A stretch of 9,474 nt of DNA from Bacteroidia bacterium (GTDB lineage Bacteria > Bacteroidota > Bacteroidia > Flavobacteriales > Flavobacteriaceae): NCBI GenBank assembly GCA_018679315.1, contig JAHHLF010000086.1, forward strand, positions 1 through 9,474. Reading direction: 5' to 3'. Position numbers and translations under genes: made by a program. Each line of letters opens with the position of its first letter. Positions within the stretch are counted from its first letter, which is position 1. Of the stretch, positions 1-5,802 are shown in pieces. The notes beneath the pieces are model-generated. The model was not told the origin of the DNA, searched no databases, and was given only the letters and a program-made list of their open reading frames with translations.

Positions 1-2
1 AC

Positions 3-47
3 AAATGGCATCCTGAAAAACAGGAAGAAGTCGCCCGCTTAAAATAG
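3..47 (+). CDS. C-terminal end of an unidentified upstream gene (partial)
   Basis: The first bases read as an open frame ending KWHPEKQEEVARLK and a TAG stop at 45-47. The charged, helix-like composition looks like a real protein tail. A second frame (1-42, ending NRKKSPA, TAA) is also open but less protein-like. The gene body lies outside the window, so the family cannot be named. It points towards accA and ends 54 bases before the accA start. Confidence 0.35.
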   Translation, partial: KWHPEKQEEVARLK

Positions 48-68
48 CTGCCATTTCCCATAAAACTA

Positions 69-76
69 TATCTTTG
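69..76 (+). promoter_or_regulatory. Bacteroidetes-type -7 box of accA (TATCTTTG)
   Basis: TATCTTTG matches the Bacteroidetes sigma-factor -7 consensus TAnnTTTG exactly. With transcription beginning a few bases downstream, the accA leader would be roughly 20 bases. No clear TTG -33 element is visible at the expected spacing, so the call rests on the -7 match and its position. Confidence 0.5.
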
Positions 77-101
77 CCTCTACAGATAGGGACACTTTTA
101 T

Positions 102-1055
102 ATGGAATATTTAGAATTTGAATTACCCATCAAGGAGTTGGAAGAGCAGCTGGAAAAATGCCAGTTGATAGGGGAAGAGAGCGAGGTTGATGTTTCTGAA
201 ACCTGCAAACAGATCGAGTCTAAGCTCCTCGAGACACGCAAGGAGATCTACAAAAACTTAAGCGCCTGGCAACGTGTGCAATTATCACGTCATCCGGACA
301 GACCTTATACCTTGGATTATATCCGCGCTATTTGTGGGGATACCTTTCTGGAATTACATGGAGATCGCAATGTAAAAGACGATAAAGCCATGATAGGCGG
401 TCTCGGAAAAATTGGAGATCAGAGCTATATGTTCATAGGCCAGCAAAAAGGCTATAATACCAAGACACGTCAGTACAGAAATTTTGGAATGGCCAATCCG
501 GAAGGTTATCGCAAAGCCCTCCGACTCATGAAATCTGCCGAGAAATTTGGAGTTCCGGTCGTTTGCCTTATTGATACCCCTGGTGCTTATCCCGGTATTG
601 AAGCAGAAGAGCGCGGCCAGGGAGAAGCTATTGCCAGGAATATTTTAGAGATGACCCGACTCAAGGTTCCGATCATAGTGGTCATTATTGGTGAAGGTGC
701 ATCAGGCGGTGCATTGGGAATAGGTGTAGGTGATGTAGTCTTAATGTTGGAGAATACCTGGTACTCAGTGATCTCTCCTGAAAGTTGCTCCTCGATCCTT
801 TGGCGTAGCTGGGAGTACAAAGAAATTGCGGCCGAAGCCCTGAAGCTAACAGCCTCAGATATGAAGAGATTAAAGCTCATAGACGAGATCGTGAAAGAAC
901 CCATTGGAGGAGCTCACAGGAACCGTGAGAAAACATTTACGATCGTCAAGAACAAGATTTCGAAACATTTTGAAGAGCTGAAAAAGTTATCACCAGAAGC
1001 GCTCGTTAAAAAGCGAATGAATAAATATGCCGATATGGGCGTCTATAATTCATGA
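102..1055 (+). CDS. accA: Acetyl-CoA carboxylase carboxyltransferase subunit alpha
   Basis: AccA pairs with AccD to form the carboxyltransferase that moves the carboxyl group from carboxybiotin on BCCP to acetyl-CoA. This makes malonyl-CoA, the first committed step of cytosolic fatty-acid synthesis. At 317 residues it is full length for the family. The N-terminal helical part (about 1-65) is followed by a crotonase-fold core. Visible signatures are DTPGAYPG (158-165), RGQGEA (171-176), the glycine-rich GEGASGGALGIGVGD (197-211) of the oxyanion/CoA region, and YSVISPESC (221-229). The ATG at 102 gives the typical MEYLEFELPI start and sits 26 bases after a TATCTTTG -7 box. There is no Shine-Dalgarno sequence, as is usual in this phylum. 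A hairpin terminator begins 27 bases after the stop, so transcription probably ends before dnaB. I expect the accD subunit elsewhere; it is not in this window. Confidence 0.97.
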   Translation: MEYLEFELPIKELEEQLEKCQLIGEESEVDVSETCKQIESKLLETRKEIYKNLSAWQRVQLSRHPDRPYTLDYIRAICGDTFLELHGDRNVKDDKAMIGGLGKIGDQSYMFIGQQKGYNTKTRQYRNFGMANPEGYRKALRLMKSAEKFGVPVVCLIDTPGAYPGIEAEERGQGEAIARNILEMTRLKVPIIVVIIGEGASGGALGIGVGDVVLMLENTWYSVISPESCSSILWRSWEYKEIAAEALKLTASDMKRLKLIDEIVKEPIGGAHRNREKTFTIVKNKISKHFEELKKLSPEALVKKRMNKYADMGVYNS

Positions 1056-1081
1056 GCCTATAAAACATCGACAAACTGCAC

Positions 1082-1111
1082 AACCGGGTTTTATCGAAAT
1101 CCGGTTTTTTT
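1082..1111 (+). terminator. Rho-independent terminator after accA
   Basis: AACCGGGTTT (1082-1091) pairs with AAATCCGGTT (1097-1106) to give a 10-bp stem with one G-T wobble and the 5-base loop TATCG. It is followed by an uninterrupted T run to 1111. This is a strong intrinsic terminator in the accA direction. It implies that dnaB needs its own promoter. Confidence 0.88.
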
Positions 1112-1113
1112 GG

Positions 1114-1144
1114 CTTATTAACACAAGTTGGCAACTTATTAACA
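1114..1144 (+). repeat. Direct repeats CTTATTAACA flanking a 13-bp palindrome, upstream of dnaB
   Basis: CTTATTAACA occurs at 1114-1123 and again at 1135-1144, exactly 21 bp apart. Between and overlapping them lies the palindrome AAGTTG-G-CAACTT (1125-1137). The core hexamer TTAACA recurs inverted as TGTTAA at 1150-1155 and 1190-1195. Successive hexamer spacings are 21, 11 and 40 bp, close to whole helical turns. The layout is operator-like and upstream of the dnaB -7 box; the binding protein is unknown. Confidence 0.5.
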
Positions 1145-1210
1145 GTAGATGTTAATCAAATAGTGAATATCCGAAAGGGCAAAAAAAAGTGTTAACTTAA
1201 GCGTATTGTA

Positions 1211-1218
1211 TACTTTTG
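1211..1218 (+). promoter_or_regulatory. -7 box of dnaB (TACTTTTG)
   Basis: TACTTTTG is an exact match to TAnnTTTG. Only five bases separate it from the dnaB ATG at 1224, so transcription would begin at or within a few bases of the start codon. This box also overlaps the in-frame TTG at 1206, which argues against initiation there. A TGTTAA hexamer at 1190-1195 occupies the usual -33 region. Confidence 0.6.
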
Positions 1219-1223
1219 CGGAT

Positions 1224-2777
1224 ATGGATAAACCAAGCCGGGTACTTGCTCACAAGATCGGTAAATCTACGCTCATACAACTTGAAAAAGGAAAATTACC
1301 GCCGCAAGCGGTTGATTTAGAGGAAGTTGTACTTGGCGCGATGATGATCGACAAAAAAGGGATCGATGAAGTGATCGACATTCTTCACCCCGATGCCTTC
1401 TATAAAGACGCGCACAAGTTGATCTATGAAGCCATATTCGCGCTCTTTGAAAACTCCGAGCCGGTGGATTTATTAACCGTTTCGGGCCAATTGAAGAAAG
1501 TTCAGAAGCTCGAAGCCGTCGGTGGCGATTTTTACCTGATCAAACTCACTCAGAAAGTAGCGTCATCGGCTCATATTGAGTTCCATGCACGTGTTATTTT
1601 ACAAAAATATATCCAGCGAAGTTTGATCCGGATCTCTAATGAGATCATCGAAGATGCCTATGATGAAACCACAGATGTGTTTGATCTTCTCGACAGTGCA
1701 GAATCCAAATTATACGAGGTCACCCAGGGCAATTTGAAAAAATCAGCCCAGTCTGCACTCAACCTGGTTATCGAAGCGAAAAAGAAGATCGAAGAGATCT
1801 CAAACAAAGAAGGATTGAGTGGAATCCCTTCTGGTTTTGAGCGACTCGATAAATTGACCTCAGGATGGCAGCCCAGTGATTTGATCATTATTGCAGCCAG
1901 ACCGGGTATGGGTAAAACAGCATTGACACTTTCTATGGCCCGCAATATTGCGGTTAATGATAACATTCCCGTCGCTTTCTTTTCTTTGGAAATGTCCTCT
2001 GTGCAATTGATCACACGACTGATCTCTGCGGAAACCGGACTCCCCTCCGAAAAATTAAGAACAGGAAGGCTCGAAACCCATGAATGGGAGCAATTGAATG
2101 TCAAGATCAAATCCCTTGAAAAAGCACCCTTATTTATAGATGATTCCCCGTCATTGTCCATTTTTGACCTGAGGGCAAAAGCAAGGCGGCTCGTATCACA
2201 ACACGATATAAAATTGATCGTACTGGATTACCTTCAATTGATGACATCCGGTACCTCAAATAAAGCTGGGAACAGGGAACAGGAGATCAGTAGTATTTCC
2301 AGGAACTTAAAAGCCCTGGCCAAGGAATTGAACGTGCCTGTTATTGCACTTTCACAGCTTTCGAGGGCGGTTGAAACCCGGGGTGGGAGTAAGCGTCCTA
2401 TACTATCCGACCTAAGGGAATCCGGGGCTATCGAACAGGATGCCGATATCGTATCTTTTATATATCGTCCTGAATATTATAAAATAGATGAGTGGGACGA
2501 TGAAGAGCGGACACCAACACAGGGTCAGGCAGAATTCATTGTAGCCAAGCACCGTAATGGTGGATTAGATTCTCTCCGTTTGAAATTTGTTGCCCAACTT
2601 GGTAAATTTGAGAACCTGGACGATTTTGACTCACCCTTCGAATTCCAATCCAAGATGAATGCCAAGGAAGATAATCCGTTCATTACTAAAAACCTGCCAA
2701 GCACAGAAGAAGCTTTTGGAAATCCATTGAACGACGACCTAAGTGAGGAGGACGAAGACAATAATATTCCTTTCTAA
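1224..2777 (+). CDS. dnaB: Replicative DNA helicase DnaB
   Basis: This is the hexameric helicase that unwinds the replication fork and works with the DnaG primase. The protein has 517 residues. The N-terminal helical domain spans about 24-125, and the RecA-like ATPase spans about 198-465. Visible motifs are Walker A RPGMGKT (226-232, Lys231), the catalytic glutamate in FFSLEMS (Glu256), Walker B LIVLDYLQL (Asp335), SQLSRAVETR (377-386) and the arginine-finger region KHRNGG (442-447). No intein interrupts the ATPase motifs. After about residue 470 there is a low-complexity tail ending in the acidic DDLSEEDEDNNIPF, which resembles the SSB C-terminal tip. I chose the ATG at 1224 because the in-frame TTG at 1206 lies upstream of and overlaps the apparent promoter, while the ATG keeps the usual short flavobacterial extension before the N domain. 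No terminator is seen before the next gene, 45 bases downstream. Confidence 0.97.
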   Translation: MDKPSRVLAHKIGKSTLIQLEKGKLPPQAVDLEEVVLGAMMIDKKGIDEVIDILHPDAFYKDAHKLIYEAIFALFENSEPVDLLTVSGQLKKVQKLEAVGGDFYLIKLTQKVASSAHIEFHARVILQKYIQRSLIRISNEIIEDAYDETTDVFDLLDSAESKLYEVTQGNLKKSAQSALNLVIEAKKKIEEISNKEGLSGIPSGFERLDKLTSGWQPSDLIIIAARPGMGKTALTLSMARNIAVNDNIPVAFFSLEMSSVQLITRLISAETGLPSEKLRTGRLETHEWEQLNVKIKSLEKAPLFIDDSPSLSIFDLRAKARRLVSQHDIKLIVLDYLQLMTSGTSNKAGNREQEISSISRNLKALAKELNVPVIALSQLSRAVETRGGSKRPILSDLRESGAIEQDADIVSFIYRPEYYKIDEWDDEERTPTQGQAEFIVAKHRNGGLDSLRLKFVAQLGKFENLDDFDSPFEFQSKMNAKEDNPFITKNLPSTEEAFGNPLNDDLSEEDEDNNIPF

Positions 2778-2822
2778 GCTGTTCTATTTACACCAGAGAA
2801 CCACGCCGTTGAATTACTGTTC

Positions 2823-4082
2823 ATGAGGAAGCTATTATTTATTGTGGTATTGCTTTGCACACAGGGTGCCATGGCCTCTATGATCCTGATACCTATGGAT
2901 GCGGAGAGCCAGAAGAACCACTTGAAAGCATATGGCATTACGTACTGGGTGCTGACGAAGCAACAAAAAGTACAATGGCTGTTAAACTATCGGGGCGGTT
3001 CTTTCCTGTTACCCGATGGAGAAAACATTCGAAGAGAATGCCAGATACGAGGCGTGTCCTTTGAGATCGTATCAGATCCCCAGGCCCAGGCCATTCTGGA
3101 TGGGATCAGTAGTCCGTCTCAAAACCAGGAAGCAGTTATCCTGGAGAAAGCGCCTAAAATTGCCGTCTATTCACCAAAAGACAATCAACCCTGGGACGAC
3201 GCTGTAACTATGGTACTGGCCTATGCAGAGATCCCCTATGTTACAGTTTATGACGAGGAGGTTTTAGACAACAAACTTGTGCTCTATGATTGGTTGCACT
3301 TGCACCACGAAGATTTTACAGGACAGTATGGAAAATTCTATGGCGCCTACAGGGCAGCGCCCTGGTACATTGAAGGCAAGCGGAATGCAGAAAATTTAGC
3401 ATCAAAATTAGGGTATAGTAAAGTATCCGAAGAGAAAAGAGACGTAGCCTTAAAGATCAGGAATTATGTAATTGGTGGCGGATTCATGTTTGCCATGTGT
3501 TCTGCTACAGATAGTTTTGACATCGCACTCGCGGCAGAGGGCGTAGATATTTGCGAACCCATGTTCGATGGAGATCCTTCGGATGCCAACTATCAGTCTA
3601 AACTGAATTATTCCCGTACGTTCGCCTTTACGAATTTTAGGCTCGAAAGAAATCCCTTGCGATATGAGTTCTCGTCTATTGACATGACCAATAAACGTAA
3701 TAATGTGCAAAGGGAAACAGATTATTTTTCCCTTATGGATTTTTCAGCGAAGTGGGATCCTGTCCCGACTATGCTTTGTCAAAATCATACCGCATTAGTA
3801 AAAGGCTTTATGGGGCAAACCACTTCTTTTGAACGAAAAGAAGTGAAACCGAATGTGCTCGTGCTGGGAGAGAACAAGATCAATGGAGAAGCCCGCTATA
3901 TTCATGGCATAAAGGGAAAAGGCTTCTTTACGTTTTACGGCGGACATGATCCGGAAGATTATCAGCACAGAGTGGGCGATCCAAAGACTGAATTGTCGCT
4001 GCACCCTACTTCCCCGGGTTATCGACTGATCCTGAACAACGTATTATTCCCGGCTGCTAAAAAGAAGAAGCAAAAAACTTAA
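2823..4082 (+). CDS. Secreted GATase-like protein (often annotated 'asparagine synthetase B')
   Basis: The 419-residue protein starts with a signal peptide: MRKLL, a hydrophobic stretch, then GAMA with probable cleavage after Ala18. It is therefore expected in the periplasm or outside the cell. Flavobacterial homologues are commonly named asparagine synthetase B, but neither AsnB hallmark is present: there is no Cys2 nucleophile and no SGGxDS PP-loop. Instead the region from about 112 looks like a Rossmann-type class I glutamine amidotransferase-like fold. It contains IAVYSP (113-118), YDWLHLHHEDFTGQ (155-168), GGGFMFAMCSATD (218-230, with Cys226 in a nucleophile-elbow position) and YGGHDPED (372-379). 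Cys226 and His375 are candidate catalytic residues by inference. The C-terminus is a basic AAKKKKQKT tail. The gene begins 45 bases after dnaB with no promoter or terminator visible between, so co-transcription is likely. Its stop overlaps that of the convergent HAD gene. The reaction catalysed is unknown. Confidence 0.85.
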   Translation: MRKLLFIVVLLCTQGAMASMILIPMDAESQKNHLKAYGITYWVLTKQQKVQWLLNYRGGSFLLPDGENIRRECQIRGVSFEIVSDPQAQAILDGISSPSQNQEAVILEKAPKIAVYSPKDNQPWDDAVTMVLAYAEIPYVTVYDEEVLDNKLVLYDWLHLHHEDFTGQYGKFYGAYRAAPWYIEGKRNAENLASKLGYSKVSEEKRDVALKIRNYVIGGGFMFAMCSATDSFDIALAAEGVDICEPMFDGDPSDANYQSKLNYSRTFAFTNFRLERNPLRYEFSSIDMTNKRNNVQRETDYFSLMDFSAKWDPVPTMLCQNHTALVKGFMGQTTSFERKEVKPNVLVLGENKINGEARYIHGIKGKGFFTFYGGHDPEDYQHRVGDPKTELSLHPTSPGYRLILNNVLFPAAKKKKQKT

Positions 4083-4882
4083 GAAAGGGTCGCTAACAAT
4101 TTTTCCAGCACGATCTCTACTCCATATGCATCGTTACTTGCTGTCGTATAGCGAGCTACAGCATGTACATTCGGATGTGCATTGGCCATCGCAAAGCTGA
4201 ATTTAGACTCTCCCATCATTTCCAGGTCATTATTGTAATCCCCAAAGACTATTGTCTCATCTGGGCTTATATTGAGTCGTGTCTGAACCTCTTTAAGTGC
4301 ATGACCTTTGTGAGCATCTATATGGGACAGATCTACCCATTGTTGACCGGATACTTTGACCATTGATTCATTCTCAAACTGACGTACCACTGGATAGATA
4401 TACTTTTCGGAGTCCTGCTCGTGAAAAACGGCAATTTTTATGACTTCATCTGCAAAGGTCACCAGGCTATCCAGGTATCCGAATTGGGTGTAATATTCCT
4501 GCAAGAGACCGACAAAATCTGTATGATCTTTACGGATATAGGCCATATTCTTTGTACATAGGACCGGGTACATATCCGGGCTGTTTTCAACCACGGTCAG
4601 GACTCTGTTTTTCAGACTTTCATCCAGGGGAATATGAAGCCATTCCTCCTCTCCATTTATTACGATACCGCCGTTTTCCGCAATAAAGATCAAGTCGTCC
4701 TTGATCGGAACAAGTTTGCTCACGATATTATTGTACTGACGGCCACTTGCAGCGACGAATTGAATGCCTTTGGCTCTTAGTTTATGATAGACCTCAAAAA
4801 AGCGCTCACTCACCTCATGCTTAGAATTTAGCAGGGTGCCATCCATGTCTGTTACAACTAATTTGACCTTTGATAGTTCCAT
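4079..4882 (-). CDS. HAD-superfamily hydrolase, Cof/HAD-IIB type
   Basis: This is a predicted cytosolic magnesium-dependent phosphatase of 267 residues, usual for the Cof family, whose members dephosphorylate sugar phosphates, FMN or similar small metabolites. All four HAD motifs are present. Motif I is DMDGT (nucleophile Asp12, acid/base Asp14), motif II is AASGR (Ser46), motif III is Lys192 in DAHKGHAL, and motif IV is GDYNND (214-219). The roughly 100-residue insert between motifs II and III is the C2B cap that defines the type and sets substrate choice, so the substrate cannot be read from the sequence. I chose the ATG at 4882 because the in-frame TTG at 4900 falls inside the -7 box. The gene is divergent from the YjbQ gene and convergent with the secreted GATase-like gene, so it appears to be transcribed alone. 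Confidence 0.92.
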   Translation of the reverse strand: MELSKVKLVVTDMDGTLLNSKHEVSERFFEVYHKLRAKGIQFVAASGRQYNNIVSKLVPIKDDLIFIAENGGIVINGEEEWLHIPLDESLKNRVLTVVENSPDMYPVLCTKNMAYIRKDHTDFVGLLQEYYTQFGYLDSLVTFADEVIKIAVFHEQDSEKYIYPVVRQFENESMVKVSGQQWVDLSHIDAHKGHALKEVQTRLNISPDETIVFGDYNNDLEMMGESKFSFAMANAHPNVHAVARYTTASNDAYGVEIVLEKLLATLS

Positions 4883-4897
4883 AGAAAATAGTTCCTG

Positions 4898-4905
4898 CAA
4901 AAGTA
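4898..4905 (-). promoter_or_regulatory. -7 box of the HAD hydrolase gene (TACTTTTG)
   Basis: Read on the minus strand this is TACTTTTG, identical to the dnaB -7 box. It lies 15 bases before the ATG at 4882, predicting a leader of about 10 bases. It decides the start: the TTG at 4900 overlaps the box and cannot be in the transcript. Confidence 0.55.
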
Positions 4906-4911
4906 GGGGAT

Positions 4912-4925
4912 TACATCAAGATGTA
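4912..4925. promoter_or_regulatory. 14-bp palindrome in the divergent HAD/yjbQ promoter region
   Basis: TACATC-AA-GATGTA is an inverted repeat with 6-bp arms and a 2-base centre. It sits between the minus-strand -7 box (4898-4905) and the probable plus-strand -7 box (4949-4956). In this position a bound dimer could affect both genes. No terminator-like T run follows, so an operator is more plausible than a transcript hairpin. The regulator is unknown. Confidence 0.35.
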
Positions 4926-4948
4926 TGGCATGGAATCCAATTTCGCTG

Positions 4949-4956
4949 TACCTTAG
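4949..4956 (+). promoter_or_regulatory. Probable -7 box of the YjbQ gene (TACCTTAG)
   Basis: TACCTTAG differs from TAnnTTTG at one defined position. It lies five bases before the ATG at 4962, the same spacing as at dnaB, so the transcript would be nearly leaderless. No clear -33 element is seen. Confidence 0.35.
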
Positions 4957-4961
4957 TAAGG

Positions 4962-5384
4962 ATGAATTTTTATCAAAAAACCATTAGCCTGCCACCATTT
5001 CCCAGGGGGTATCATCTGATCACCCGGGAAGTACTTGCTCAATGCCCGGATGTGGGCTCCATAGAAACAGGTTTCCTGCATGTATTTATTAAACATACGT
5101 CAGCTAGCCTTACGATCAATGAAAATGCAGATGCCTCTGTAAGGGATGACTTTGAAAGTCATATGAATTTGATGGTCCCGGAAAATGCACCCCATTTTAC
5201 ACATACTATGGAAGGACCTGATGATATGCCCGCCCATATCAAGGCATCCATGATGGGAAGTAGTGTGCAGATCCCCGTAAAAAATGGTGCCTTACAATTA
5301 GGTACCTGGCAAGGCATTTATTTATGTGAGCACAGGGATCGGGGAGGGGCCCGAAAATTGGTAGTTACAGCTTACGGGTCTTGA
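4962..5384 (+). CDS. YjbQ/UPF0047 family protein (secondary thiamine-phosphate synthase type)
   Basis: The 140-residue protein is the usual length for the YjbQ (UPF0047) family. Members form compact trimers with a metal-binding site, and some show weak thiamine-phosphate synthase activity; the true physiological role is not settled. Family signatures are present in order: KHTSASL (44-50), INENAD (52-57), FTHTMEGPDDMPAHIK (79-94), LGTWQGIYLCEHRD (113-126) and a final KLVVTAYG. His45, His81, His92 and Glu123 are the conserved polar residues likely to line the active site (inference). The open frame extends upstream to an ATG at 4836, but those codons overlap the divergent HAD gene and encode no family sequence. 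The ATG at 4962 gives the standard MNFYQKTISL start. The EF-hand gene follows after 41 bases without a terminator and may share the transcript. Confidence 0.92.
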   Translation: MNFYQKTISLPPFPRGYHLITREVLAQCPDVGSIETGFLHVFIKHTSASLTINENADASVRDDFESHMNLMVPENAPHFTHTMEGPDDMPAHIKASMMGSSVQIPVKNGALQLGTWQGIYLCEHRDRGGARKLVVTAYGS

Positions 5385-5425
5385 TACGTGCCTAAAAACG
5401 AGATAAACACTAAAATTCTATATAC

Positions 5426-5701
5426 ATGGCAACTAAAGAGTCCATTTTAAATAAGATCCAGATCCTGATCACGAATCAATTTGATACCCCGGAAGCGGCC
5501 TTTGACTTTTTCGATAAGGATGGAAGCGGAAAACTAAACAGAAGTGAAGTAGTCAAGTTATTAAAAGAGGCAGAGATCAGTGGATTTATACGCGGCATTG
5601 TAGCCTCCAAATTAGTTGAGGGATATGATTCTTCAGGTGACGAATTAATAGGCTGGGAAGAATTCAAGCTAGCCGTAGACGAAATTGAAGATACGGCGTA
5701 A
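5426..5701 (+). CDS. Small two-EF-hand calcium-binding protein
   Basis: A 91-residue acidic protein without signal peptide or membrane segment, so probably cytosolic. The first EF-hand loop is canonical: DKDGSGKLNRSE (30-41), with ligands at Asp30, Asp32, Ser34, Lys36 (backbone), Asn38 and Glu41. The second is DSSGDELIGWEE (68-79), with Asp68, Ser70, Asp72 and Glu79 in place. The flanking segments are helical, giving one EF-hand pair as in half a calmodulin. The sequence supports calcium binding, but whether the protein buffers or senses calcium, and its partner, cannot be told. It lies 41 bases after the YjbQ gene on the same strand. No TAnnTTTG box is visible in that gap, so read-through from yjbQ is likely. 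Confidence 0.85.
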   Translation: MATKESILNKIQILITNQFDTPEAAFDFFDKDGSGKLNRSEVVKLLKEAEISGFIRGIVASKLVEGYDSSGDELIGWEEFKLAVDEIEDTA

Positions 5702-5767
5702 GCTATTTAGGTTTTGATTGGTTTATAAATAAGGACAAATGTCGGTTAGAAAAAGCTTTTAATTCCT

Positions 5768-5775
5768 TATCTTAA
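5768..5775 (+). promoter_or_regulatory. Weak candidate -7 element of the TPR gene (TATCTTAA), in the 5702-5802 gap
   Basis: TATCTTAA matches four of the six defined bases of TAnnTTTG and lies 27 bases before the ATG at 5803. The rest of the 101-base gap is AT-rich. It has a short AAAAGCTTTT palindrome at 5751-5760 but no terminator hairpin, so read-through from the EF-hand gene remains possible. Confidence 0.25.
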
Positions 5776-5802
5776 GTGAATTAGTAATTTAAAACAACCT
5801 AT

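Noticed and set aside
1206..1223. N-terminal extension of DnaB from a TTG start (MYTFAD before MDKPSR)
   Set aside because: The TTG and following bases overlap an exact TAnnTTTG -7 box, so they are promoter DNA; the ATG at 1224 gives the normal family N-terminus.
1658..2161. Minus-strand open frames inside dnaB, accA and other genes
   Set aside because: They are frame shadows of well-identified genes, with no family motifs, no promoter and no start context.
1224..2777. Intein or insertion in DnaB
   Set aside because: DnaB is a frequent intein host, but Walker A, Walker B and the arginine-finger regions are continuous and the length is normal at 517 residues.
4883..4900. Extended HAD hydrolase starting at TTG 4900
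   Set aside because: The TTG lies within the minus-strand TACTTTTG box; the ATG at 4882 fits the family start just before the DMDGT motif.
4836..4961. Extended YjbQ protein starting at the ATG at 4836
   Set aside because: The extra 42 codons lie over the divergent HAD gene and its promoter and encode nothing like the YjbQ family; the protein starts naturally at 4962.
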